Origin: Massilia sp.
GTDB lineage: Bacteria > Pseudomonadota > Gammaproteobacteria > Burkholderiales > Burkholderiaceae_D
DNA: 9,731 bases
Assembly (NCBI GenBank): GCA_028291845.1
Contig: JAQGNM010000077.1
Coordinates: 1 to 9,731, forward strand
Direction: 5' to 3'
In this document: one piece after another, positions 1 through 6,498 of the stretch
Layout of the letters: the number at the start of each line of letters is the position of its first letter
Numbering within the stretch: position 1 is the first letter of the stretch
Translations under genes and position numbers: made by a program
Notes under the pieces: model-generated
The model's database searches: none
Told to the model about the DNA's origin: nothing
What the model saw: the letters and a program-made list of their open reading frames with translations, nothing else

Positions 1-1
1 C

Positions 2-121
2 GACGAATACCAGGGTTACCTGCGCTGCCGGCCATTGCCGGCCGATCAGTTCGAGCAGTTGCTGCGCGTGTCGACGGAAAGCGGCGTGGCGGCCTTACGG
101 CTAGTGGGGGCGGTGGGGTAG
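2..121 (+). CDS. C-terminal end of an EAL-domain protein (partial, 5' end outside window)
   Basis: Thirty-nine codons are open from the window edge to the TAG at 119-121. The peptide contains DEYQGYLRCRPLPADQFEQL, which matches the usual end of EAL domains (the 'QGYLF.RPLPA.EFE.LL' segment in the last helix of cyclic-di-GMP phosphodiesterases). About 17 residues follow this segment, a normal short tail. Whether the domain is catalytically active, and whether a GGDEF, PAS or membrane region precedes it, cannot be seen because the EAL motif itself lies upstream of the window. The assignment rests on this short C-terminal signature only. The 134-296 inverted repeat begins 12 bases after the stop and could end its transcript. 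Confidence 0.75.
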   Translation, partial: DEYQGYLRCRPLPADQFEQLLRVSTESGVAALRLVGAVG

Positions 122-133
122 CGCGGAACGTAG

Positions 134-296
134 CCGGGGACTGGCACGCGCGCGGCGGCGTAGGAGCTTGCATACGTCGCCGATTGCGCGGTGCCTGTCC
201 CCAGTTGGCATTGAGGCAAATCAAAATGGGGACAGGCACCGCGCACTTCGAGCCGGCTTAAAAAGCTTACGCCGCCGCGCGCGTGCCAGTCCTCGG
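134..296. repeat. Nested imperfect inverted repeat (MITE- or REP-like palindromic element)
   Basis: The outer left arm (134-169) and outer right arm (263-296) are inverted copies. From GGACTGGCACGCGCGCGGCG onward about 25 bases pair perfectly, then a 2-base insertion (GG at 163-164) and a further AGCTT/AAGCTT match. One mismatch lies near the outer end. Inside them sits a second, perfect 18-bp inverted repeat (186-203 and 227-244). The segments between inner and outer arms (170-185 and 245-262) do not pair, so this is two palindromes, one inside the other. It holds no open frame of note and lies between the EAL gene and the hydrolase gene. Its position just after a stop codon would also let it act as a strong transcription-ending hairpin. 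A GTAG tetranucleotide (130-133) abuts the left foot, as seen at the foot of REP hairpins mobilised by RAYT transposases; that link is inference. Confidence 0.85.
186..244. repeat. Inner perfect 18-bp palindrome with GGTGCCTGTCCCC core
   Basis: GCGCGGTGCCTGTCCCCA at 186-203 is exactly inverted at 227-244, with a 23-base AT-richer loop (204-226). The core GGTGCCTGTCCCC / GGGGACAGGCACC is a sequence I recall from dispersed intergenic repeats in beta- and deltaproteobacterial genomes, where it behaves like a REP sequence. That is memory of a pattern, not a search result. No other copy was seen in this window. Confidence 0.75.
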
Positions 297-333
297 TGTC
301 CGAATCGGTCCGCATCCAGTCCCAATCCCGTCT

Positions 334-372
334 TTCGCCGACCTGTCGCCACCCGTAAGATGATGGCATCAT
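334..372 (+). promoter_or_regulatory. Candidate promoter and 13-bp palindromic operator for the hydrolase-glxA unit
   Basis: A -10-like TAAGAT (356-361) lies 16 bases after a weak -35-like TTCGCC (334-339). Directly over the expected start of transcription is the perfect odd palindrome ATGATG-G-CATCAT (360-372). The hydrolase ribosome site AGGAG (387-391) and ATG (398) follow. A palindrome overlapping the -10/+1 region is a typical place for a repressor or regulator site. The co-transcribed GlxA-type regulator would be the first candidate to bind it, but this is inference, and the -35 match is poor. Confidence 0.35.
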
Positions 373-397
373 TCAACGCCACTGACAGGAGTTCACC

Positions 398-961
398 ATG
401 CACACCGCACTGATCGTCATCGATGCCCAGCAAACATTCAAACACACCCCCTATTGGTCCGAATCCGACCTGCCCGAGTATCTCGCGCGGCAGCAGGAAC
501 TTATCGACGGCTGCGTACGGCGCGGGGTGCCGGTGGTGCAGATTTTCCATGTGGACGCGAAGGGGCCGTTTGCACAAGCCGCGCTGGTGCGCACGCTCGA
601 TGGTTTGACGATCGATCCCGCGGTGACGTTCCGCAAGCAGGTGCACAGCGCGCTGGCCGGCACCGGGCTGATGGCGTGGCTGATCGCACGCGGCATCACG
701 CGCCTGATCATCAGTGGCATCCGTACCGAGCAATGCTGCGAAACCACCACCCGGCAAGCCGCCGACAGCGGCTTCAAGGTTGACTTCGTCACCGAAGCGA
801 CCTTGACCTTCCCCATGCGCCACGCGCGCAGCGGCAACGCGTACACGGCGGCGCAGATTCGCGAGCGGACCGAACTGGTGCTGGAGGGGCGCTTTGCCCG
901 TATCGTCAGCGTGGCCGAGGCGCTGTCGAGCCTGGATGGCGCGCTCGCCAAGGCGGCGTGA
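398..961 (+). CDS. Isochorismatase-family cysteine hydrolase
   Basis: This 187-residue protein belongs to the isochorismatase-like hydrolase family (nicotinamidases, ureidoacrylate and N-carbamoyl amidases, and many of unknown substrate). It is probably a cytoplasmic amidase-type enzyme working through a Cys-Asp-Lys triad. Asp9 lies in the N-terminal strand (LIVIDAQQTF), Lys80 in FRKQVHSAL, and the nucleophile is Cys113 in SGIRTEQCCETTTRQA. The family usually has a hydrophobic residue after this Cys, while here a second Cys (114) follows. Length is normal for the family. The ATG has a good AGGAG ribosome site 6 bases upstream. The next gene, a GlxA-type regulator, starts 25 bases after the stop, so the two are probably co-transcribed and the regulator likely controls this enzyme. 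The substrate cannot be named from sequence. Confidence 0.9.
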   Translation: MHTALIVIDAQQTFKHTPYWSESDLPEYLARQQELIDGCVRRGVPVVQIFHVDAKGPFAQAALVRTLDGLTIDPAVTFRKQVHSALAGTGLMAWLIARGITRLIISGIRTEQCCETTTRQAADSGFKVDFVTEATLTFPMRHARSGNAYTAAQIRERTELVLEGRFARIVSVAEALSSLDGALAKAA

Positions 962-986
962 ACACCCGCAAAAGGAGAAGGCTGGT

Positions 987-1997
987 ATGACCACCCCGAC
1001 CCCGGTGCTGTTTGTCGTACCGCACCATGTGCTGATGCTCGACCTGGCTGGGCCGGCCGAAGTGTTGCGGGTGGCATCGCAGCTGAACGCAAGCGAGGCC
1101 GGCCAGGCGCCGCCGCGGTTTGCCCTCAGCTATGCCGGGCCGGCGGCGCAGGTGTGTACGTCCATCGGCTTGCCCCTGCAAGGCATTGCGCCGCTGCCCG
1201 AGGCGCTGGCGGAGGGCACCATGGTGGTGCTGGTGGGCGTCAGCGGCAGCGATGATCCGGTGTTGCGGCGGCAGATCGACGACGCCTGTGCAGCGGTGGC
1301 CGACTGGCTCAAGCGGGTGGTGGCCGGCCGCGATGTCGCGCTGCTGTGCGTGTGCTCTGGCGCGCTGATGGCAGCCCGCGCGGGCCTGCTGGACGGGCGC
1401 CGCTGCACCACCCACCACAGCCTGTGCGCCAGCTTGCAGGACATGGCACCGCGCGCCGTCGTGCTGGAAAACCGCCTGTACGTGGCCGATGGTGCCATCT
1501 GGACCAGTGCCGGCATCACCGCCGGCATCGACATGATGCTGCATGTGCTGGCCGAGCGCTCCAGCCCGCGGGCGGCCGCGGCCGTCGCCCGCAAGATGGT
1601 GGTGTACATGCGCCGTGCGGGCGCCGACCCGCAGTTGTCGGCCTGGACCACGGGACGCAACCATTTGCACCCGGGTCTGCACCGGGTGCAGGACGCCATC
1701 GCCGCCGACCCCACCCGCCACTGGCAGGCCGACGATATGGCCCGGCTGGCCTGCAGCAGCACCCGCCACCTGGCCCGCCTGTTCCAGGAATACACAGGCG
1801 GCAGCCCGCTCGACCATGTCCACCGCCTACGGGTGGCGCTGGCGCGCGAAATCATCACCCAGTCCTCGCTCGACATGGAAAGTGTGGCGCAACGCGCCGG
1901 TTTCAGCTCTGCCCGCCATCTGCGGCGTATCTGGCGCAAGTTTCATGATGGCGCACCGTCCGACGACCGCGCGCATGCGCTTGCTGAAAAACATTGA
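987..1997 (+). CDS. GlxA-family transcriptional regulator (DJ-1/PfpI domain plus AraC-type HTH)
   Basis: This 336-residue regulator has two parts. Residues about 5-190 form a DJ-1/PfpI-like (class I glutamine-amidotransferase-like) domain, with the nucleophile-elbow position occupied by Cys123 in CVCSGALMAARAGLL and the following RCTTHHS segment typical of this group. Residues about 230-325 are an AraC/XylS double helix-turn-helix (SSTRHLARLFQEYTG and FSSARHLRRIWRKF are its two recognition regions). Members such as GlxA, CdhR and ArgR-like proteins sense nitrogen-containing metabolites and usually activate nearby catabolic genes. The start at 987 was chosen because AAAGGAG (971-977) lies at proper spacing and an upstream in-frame start would extend into the hydrolase gene. 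It follows that gene by 25 bases on the same strand. The inducer is unknown. A conserved Cys in the sensor domain need not mean catalysis. Confidence 0.92.
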   Translation: MTTPTPVLFVVPHHVLMLDLAGPAEVLRVASQLNASEAGQAPPRFALSYAGPAAQVCTSIGLPLQGIAPLPEALAEGTMVVLVGVSGSDDPVLRRQIDDACAAVADWLKRVVAGRDVALLCVCSGALMAARAGLLDGRRCTTHHSLCASLQDMAPRAVVLENRLYVADGAIWTSAGITAGIDMMLHVLAERSSPRAAAAVARKMVVYMRRAGADPQLSAWTTGRNHLHPGLHRVQDAIAADPTRHWQADDMARLACSSTRHLARLFQEYTGGSPLDHVHRLRVALAREIITQSSLDMESVAQRAGFSSARHLRRIWRKFHDGAPSDDRAHALAEKH

Positions 1998-2113
1998 CGA
2001 GCTTGCAGGGCGTCGCCAGCGTCCATCGTTTCACGTTTGGACGGCGAGCGCCATGGCGCGGCCAGAACTGCTACGCTGTTGGCATATCAACACCGTGAAA
2101 ATGCAAACCGCCC

Positions 2114-2551
2114 ATGAAAACCATCACCCAGATCCTGCAAGACGCCAAAACCATCGCCGTGGTCGGCCTGTCCGACAAACCTGAACGCGCCAGCAACGAA
2201 GTGGCCGCTTACTTGCAGGATGCCGGTTATCGCATCGTGCCCATCAATCCTGGCCTGGCGGGCCAACAGGTGCTCGGCGAAACGGCGTATGCCAGCCTGA
2301 AAGAAGCGGCCGACGCCCTGCGTGCCGACGGCCTCGCCATCGACGTGGTCGATTGCTTCCGCAAGTCCGAGGACATTCCGGAAATTGCCCGCGACGCTAT
2401 CGCGGTGCGCGCCGGCGCCTTGTGGATGCAGCTCGGTATCGAAAATCAGGCAGCGGCCGACATGGCCAGCGCCGCCGGGCTCGACGTGGTGATGAACCAC
2501 TGCATGAAGATCGAGCACCACCACTTGCGTTCGGCGCTGGACCAGGCATGA
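2114..2551 (+). CDS. CoA-binding protein (YccU family)
   Basis: This 145-residue protein is a small stand-alone CoA-binding domain with a Rossmann fold, of the YccU/DUF-type CoA_binding_2 family. The glycine-containing first loop VVGLSDKPERAS (residues 16-27), the strand IVPINPG (41-47), DVVDCFRKSEDIP (77-89), LWMQLGIEN (103-111) and the C-terminal MNHCMKIEH (127-135) match the family pattern throughout. The length is typical. The molecular role of these proteins is not established beyond CoA binding in relatives. The ATG has no clear ribosome site; the frame and conserved N-terminus (ITQILQDAKTIAVVG) support it. The preceding 116-base gap holds only a weak 6-bp hairpin (CGTCCA 2020-2025 / TGGACG 2038-2043) that could follow glxA. 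The TGA overlaps the start of the PPK2 gene (ATGA), so the two are translationally coupled. Confidence 0.9.
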   Translation: MKTITQILQDAKTIAVVGLSDKPERASNEVAAYLQDAGYRIVPINPGLAGQQVLGETAYASLKEAADALRADGLAIDVVDCFRKSEDIPEIARDAIAVRAGALWMQLGIENQAAADMASAAGLDVVMNHCMKIEHHHLRSALDQA

Positions 2552-3378
2552 AACTGCGCGAGCGCCTGCGCGCCGGCAAAAATTTCAAGTTGCGCGAAGA
2601 AGACGCCGACGACAAGCCATTGCGCGATAGAAACAATGGCGAGTCGAAAAGCGCCATCAAGGAGGACGAGCGCGCCGCCACCGTGGTCCTGACTGACAAG
2701 ATCGCCGTGTTGCAGGAAATGCTGTTTGCCCAGAAGAAGTACAAGGTGCTGCTGGTGTTGCAGGGCATGGACACCTCCGGCAAGGATGGCACGATCACCT
2801 CGCTGTTCCACGGCATCAATCCGATGGGCTTGCGGGCGGTCGGCTTCAAGGCGCCGTCGCCGGCCGAGCTGGCGCACGATTTTCTGTGGCGCGTTCACGC
2901 CTGCGTGCCGGGATGGGGAGAAATCACGATCTTCAACCGCAGCCATTATGAGGACGTGTTGATCACCAGCGTGCAGGGCATGATCGACGACCAGGAAGTC
3001 AAACGGCGCTACCAGCATATCCTCGACTTCGAGCGCATGCTCAGCGAAACCGGCACCGTGATCGTCAAGCTGTTCCTGCACATTTCCAAGGACGAGCAGA
3101 AAGCGCGCCTGCAAGCGCGCATCGACGACCCGTTAAAACAGTGGAAATTCGATCCGAACGACCTGGTGCAGCGCGAGAAGTGGGACGAGTACCAGCAAGC
3201 GTATCAGCGGGCGATTGTCGCCACCGATACCGATCAGGCGCCGTGGTACGTGATTCCCGCCAATTCCAAGGCCCACCGCGATTTGCTGGTCGCCAGCTTG
3301 CTGCTGGAAATCATGGAGGACCTGGACCTGCACTATCCCGAGCCCCGGCCCGACATCGCCAAGATCAAGGTGAAGTAG
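2548..3378 (+). CDS. ppk2: Polyphosphate kinase 2 family protein (polyphosphate:nucleotide phosphotransferase)
   Basis: This 276-residue cytoplasmic enzyme transfers phosphate between inorganic polyphosphate and nucleoside mono- or diphosphates. The P-loop (Walker A) is LQGMDTSGKDG (residues 71-81), the Walker B region is IFNRSHYEDVL (128-138), and the lid segment ARIDDPLKQWKF with its basic residues is at about 190-201. All are hallmarks of PPK2. The N-terminal charged region and the length near 270 resemble the polyphosphate:AMP/nucleotide subgroup rather than the longer two-domain class II enzymes; the exact class (AMP or ADP acceptor) is inferred. The ATG at 2548 was chosen because it forms an ATGA overlap with the CoA-binding gene and begins the conserved MKLRERLRAGKNFKL stretch. 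A longer in-frame opening upstream lies wholly inside that gene. The pairing suggests a shared role in energy metabolism, which is only contextual. Confidence 0.93.
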   Translation: MKLRERLRAGKNFKLREEDADDKPLRDRNNGESKSAIKEDERAATVVLTDKIAVLQEMLFAQKKYKVLLVLQGMDTSGKDGTITSLFHGINPMGLRAVGFKAPSPAELAHDFLWRVHACVPGWGEITIFNRSHYEDVLITSVQGMIDDQEVKRRYQHILDFERMLSETGTVIVKLFLHISKDEQKARLQARIDDPLKQWKFDPNDLVQREKWDEYQQAYQRAIVATDTDQAPWYVIPANSKAHRDLLVASLLLEIMEDLDLHYPEPRPDIAKIKVK

Positions 3379-3431
3379 ACTGGCATTCACCGGCGCCAGA
3401 TCGTCACTTATTTATTAAAACTGGAAACATC

Positions 3432-4028
3432 ATGTTCAAAACTACTGCCGCCGCCGTCCTGTCCCTGTCCGCCATGGCCTTGTCGAATGCGGCATGGGCC
3501 CAGGCCGCACCGGCCGCACCGGCAGCGGCCCCGGCTGGCGCAAAGTCCTGCCCGGCCATCCTGCACCAGAGTTTCAATCGCCTGCAGGATGAAGCGCCGC
3601 AGGACCTGTGCCAGTACGCCGGCAAGGTGGTGCTGGTGGTGAACACGGCCAGCTATTGCGGCTTTACCAGCCAGTACCAGGGGCTGGAGAAGTTATATGC
3701 GAAGTATGGCAAGCAGGGGCTGGTGGTGCTGGGCTTTCCGTCGAACGATTTCGGCAAGCAGGAGCCGGGCAGCTCGAAAGAGATCGCCGATTTTTGCTTC
3801 AATACCTACGGCGTGAAATTCCCGATGTTTGCCAAGTCGTCCGTCAAGGGCGCGGCGGCCAATCCGCTGCACGCGGATCTCATCAAGCTGACCGGTAAAG
3901 AGCCAAAATGGAATTTTACGAAGTATTTGATCGACCGCAACGGCAAAGTCATCGAGTACTTTCCGAGCAAAGTCGAGCCTGAGGATAAAGCCTTGGTGAG
4001 CAAGATCGAGGCGGCGCTGGCCTCGTAA
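3432..4028 (+). CDS. Exported glutathione-peroxidase-family thiol peroxidase
   Basis: This 198-residue protein carries a signal peptide (hydrophobic run about residues 5-20, probable cleavage after AWA at 23), then an Ala/Pro-rich linker to about 36, so it should act in the periplasm, reducing hydrogen or lipid peroxides. The peroxidatic cysteine is Cys76 (NTASYCGFTSQY, the selenocysteine position in animal enzymes). The other tetrad residues are Gln110 (FGKQEPG) and Trp160-Asn161 (KWNFTKYL). The FPCNQF motif of many relatives reads FPSNDF here, but Cys122 (DFCFNTYG) fits the resolving cysteine of thioredoxin-dependent members. Two further cysteines, Cys40 and Cys60, lie in the mature N-terminal part and could form a disulfide. 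The ATG has a modest GGAAA site at 3423-3427. The 53-base upstream gap is AT-rich with a weak -35/-10 pair (TTCACC 3386-3391, TATTTA 3409-3414), so it may have its own promoter. Confidence 0.92.
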   Translation: MFKTTAAAVLSLSAMALSNAAWAQAAPAAPAAAPAGAKSCPAILHQSFNRLQDEAPQDLCQYAGKVVLVVNTASYCGFTSQYQGLEKLYAKYGKQGLVVLGFPSNDFGKQEPGSSKEIADFCFNTYGVKFPMFAKSSVKGAAANPLHADLIKLTGKEPKWNFTKYLIDRNGKVIEYFPSKVEPEDKALVSKIEAALAS

Positions 4029-4052
4029 GTGAAGGGGACCGCCCACGCCGCT

Positions 4053-4062
4053 TGCGGCCGCA
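4053..4062. other. GC palindrome between convergent genes
   Basis: TGCGGCCGCA (4053-4062) is a perfect 10-bp palindrome in the 37-base gap between the stop of the peroxidase gene and the stop of the - strand pabBC gene. It might contribute to termination from both sides, but it has no loop and no T-run, so a terminator role is doubtful. Nothing else is seen in this gap. Confidence 0.25.
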
Positions 4063-4065
4063 GCC

Positions 4066-5856
4066 TCACGTTCCCTGGCGCACCCGCAACGGGCCGCGCA
4101 AGGCGTTGCACACCACGATCTCTTGCGCTGTTTCCAGCATCGCCCGCGTAATCACGCCTTCGCGCACGTCCCACTGTTCCATCAGCACCGCGCGCATCAC
4201 CCCCGGCAGCACCCCGCACGCCAGTGCCGGCGTAATCCACTGGCCGTCGATGCGCACCAGCACATTCGAGCGGCCCCCTTCGGTCAATTCGCCGCGCTCG
4301 TTGAAGAACAGGGTGTCGAAGCAGCCTTTCTCCTCGGCGTCGCGCCAGGCGGCGTCGTATCTGGTCCTGACGCTGGTTTTGTGACGCAGGAACAGGTCCG
4401 ATGACAGCGTGGCGTCGGCGGCCAGCAGCACGCCGACCGGCTCCTGCAAAGGGGGCAAGGGTGCCGCCTGCGTGGTGAACGTGCCGTCGGCGGACAAGGC
4501 CAGGCGCAGGCGGTAGGCCGCGTCCGGCGTCATGGTCGAAAACGCCGCCTGCAGCGCCCGGTGGGCAGCGGCGGCGTCGAACGCAAAACCAAAATAGTTC
4601 GCCGAGCCGGCCAGCCGCGCCAGGTGGCGCGCCAGGTGATCGACGCCGTCGCTGCGCGCGCGCATGGTCTCGAACAGAGTGAACTGGTTGCTCAATCCCG
4701 TCAAAAAGCGCGCCTTCAATTGGCACTCGGCGTATTCGTCGGCCGCCTCGCTGTCGTACACGATACCGGCGCCGACGCCCATTTCGCCGGCGCGCACGCC
4801 CCCCGCCTGCGCTTGCAGGGTCAAGGTGCGGATCGGTACCGATAAACAAAAGTCGCCGATGGCGGCGTCACCCTGCGGTGGATCGAACCAGCCGATGGCG
4901 CCCGTATAAATCCCGCGCGCGGTACTTTCCAGTTCACCGATGACTTCCATGGTGCGGCGCTTGGGCGCCCCGGTGATCGAGCCGCACGGGTACAGGGCCG
5001 TGAAGATGGCGGCCAGGGTGACGTCGTCGCGCAGGCGCGCGCGCACGGTGGAGGTCATCTGCAGCACGCTGCCGAAACGCTGGACGTCGAACAGGGCGGA
5101 GGCGTCGACGCTGCCGGTGACGGCGATGCGGCCGAGGTCATTACGCAGCAGGTCGACGATCATCAGATTTTCAGCGCGGTTCTTCGGGTCCAGCGCCAGC
5201 GCCGCCGCGCGTTCGGCATTGACGGCGGGGTCCGGGCTGGCCGGCGCGGTTCCCTTCATCGGCCGCGCCAGCAGCGCCCCGTTGGCGTGACGCACGAACA
5301 GCTCGGGCGACAGCGACAGCACCGCGCGGCCGTCCGCCAGCGCGATCAGCGCGCCGTACGGTACCGGCTGGCGCGCGCGCAGGCGGGCATACAGCGAATA
5401 GATGCCGCCGAAAGCGTCGAAGCGCAGGCGATAAGTAAAATTGACCTGGTAGGTGTCGCCGGCCGCGATGTAGTCGTGGATGCGGGCGAGCGCCCCGGTG
5501 AAGGCAGCGTGATCGACGCTGGCGGCGATATCGGCGATGCCGGCGGGCCTGCTATCGTCGCGCACGGCCAGCCATGCGCTCACTTCGGCGGCGTTCAGCC
5601 TGTCGCAACGTTCGAACAGCAGCACCTGCGCCAGCGGCGCAGCGATGGCGTGGGCACCGATGCCCAGCAAATGCGCGCCAAGTTCGTACGTCAGCACCGG
5701 CACGGCGTACAGACCGCCCGCCAGCGCCGCCTGCATCCGCGCCAGCAGCAGCGCCGGCCAGCCGGCGGCATCGAGGCACTCGAGGGTGCCGGCGTGGCCG
5801 GTGTACAGGCGGGAATCGGCGGTGGCGTCATCGAGCAGTGCAAAACAATCGTGCAT
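4066..5856 (-). CDS. pabB: Bifunctional aminodeoxychorismate synthase component I / aminodeoxychorismate lyase (PabB-PabC fusion)
   Basis: This 596-residue cytoplasmic protein joins two steps of p-aminobenzoate synthesis for folate. Residues about 115-385 are the chorismate-binding PabB domain: GDTYQVNFTYRL (133-144), SLSPELFV (181-188), RPMKGT with Lys201, KNRAENLMIVDLLRND (225-240), QMTSTVRARL (266-275), CGSITGAPKRRTMEVI (291-306) and GAGIVYDSEAADEY (362-375). From about 390 a class-IV aminotransferase domain (PabC) follows: FTLFETMRA, the likely PLP lysine Lys493 in RHKTSVRTRYDAAW, LTEGGRSNV (524-532) and LPGVMRAVLME (550-560). The ATG at 5856 has AGGAAG just upstream. A longer opening to 5979 would run into slmA. 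The glutaminase partner PabA is not in the window. It lies 20 bases after slmA and is probably co-transcribed with it. Confidence 0.94.
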   Translation of the reverse strand: MHDCFALLDDATADSRLYTGHAGTLECLDAAGWPALLLARMQAALAGGLYAVPVLTYELGAHLLGIGAHAIAAPLAQVLLFERCDRLNAAEVSAWLAVRDDSRPAGIADIAASVDHAAFTGALARIHDYIAAGDTYQVNFTYRLRFDAFGGIYSLYARLRARQPVPYGALIALADGRAVLSLSPELFVRHANGALLARPMKGTAPASPDPAVNAERAAALALDPKNRAENLMIVDLLRNDLGRIAVTGSVDASALFDVQRFGSVLQMTSTVRARLRDDVTLAAIFTALYPCGSITGAPKRRTMEVIGELESTARGIYTGAIGWFDPPQGDAAIGDFCLSVPIRTLTLQAQAGGVRAGEMGVGAGIVYDSEAADEYAECQLKARFLTGLSNQFTLFETMRARSDGVDHLARHLARLAGSANYFGFAFDAAAAHRALQAAFSTMTPDAAYRLRLALSADGTFTTQAAPLPPLQEPVGVLLAADATLSSDLFLRHKTSVRTRYDAAWRDAEEKGCFDTLFFNERGELTEGGRSNVLVRIDGQWITPALACGVLPGVMRAVLMEQWDVREGVITRAMLETAQEIVVCNALRGPLRVRQGT

Positions 5857-5876
5857 GGCAGCGCTTCCTGCGACGC

Positions 5877-6455
5877 TCACGCCGCCAGCAACAGCGACGC
5901 CTGCAGCGCAAAGCCTTCGGTCGGGTGCTGTCTGAAACCGCTGCGGGCGTAGCGGTGCCAGCGGCCGACCACGTAGCACACCAGCAGGCTGGCGCGCGCG
6001 GCGACGTCGGCCTCGACCCCGTGCGCCTGGCTGGCGGCAATCCGCAGCGCCTGCCTGAACGCCAGTTCGAGCTTGTCGTAAAACTGGTTCATGCGCAACT
6101 GCAGGCGCTCGTCCTCGTTGATCAGGGCGTCGCCGATCAGCACCCGTGTCATGCCGGGATTGGCGGCGGCAAATTGCAGCAGCATCTGCACGGTGGCGTG
6201 GGCCTGTTCGACGCCCTGGTCCTCGCGCTCGACGATCTGGTTGACCAGGCCGAACACGCTCGATTCGATGAATTCGATCAGGCCCTCGTACATTTGCGCC
6301 TTGCTGGCGAAGTGGCGGTACAGCGCCGCCTCCGACACGTCCAGGCGCGCCGCCAGCGCCGCCGTGGTGACCTTTTCACTTTTCGGCTGCTCCAGCATGG
6401 CCGCCAGGGCCTGCAGGATTTGGGTTTTTCGCTGACCCGGCTTGGTGCTTGCCAT
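5877..6455 (-). CDS. slmA: Nucleoid occlusion factor SlmA (TetR family)
   Basis: This 192-residue TetR-type DNA-binding protein resembles E. coli SlmA, which binds chromosomal sites and blocks FtsZ assembly over the nucleoid. The N-terminal HTH spans about residues 29-56, including [20 protein letters not shown]; it continues with [16 protein letters not shown], very close to the SlmA '[26 protein letters not shown]' segment. Later stretches [21 protein letters not shown] and the RPT-like end (HPTEGF) also follow SlmA. The length is close to the 198 residues of the E. coli protein. The ATG at 6455 ([10 protein letters not shown]) was chosen over an upstream TTG at 6482; GCGGGA precedes it. 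It sits 43 bases after the HAD gene and 20 bases before pabBC on the same strand. A generic TetR repressor of pabBC is the alternative reading, but the sequence resemblance favours SlmA. Confidence 0.88.
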   Translation of the reverse strand: [192 protein letters not shown]

Positions 6456-6498
6456 GTGTTCCCGCTGAAGGTGGACGTTCAAATAAGTAGGATAAAAA

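Noticed and set aside
894..986. Upstream in-frame extension of the GlxA-type regulator
   Set aside because: It overlaps the hydrolase gene, adds 31 residues unlike the family, and the start at 987 has a proper ribosome site.
2020..2043. Hairpin CGTCCA / TGGACG after glxA as a terminator
   Set aside because: The stem is only 6 bp with a 12-base loop and no T-run, too weak to list as a terminator.
5287..5952. Long + strand open frame of 221 codons antisense to pabBC
   Set aside because: It is a GC-rich shadow of the PabB domain; its translation shows no recognisable motif, while the - strand frame has the full set of family motifs.
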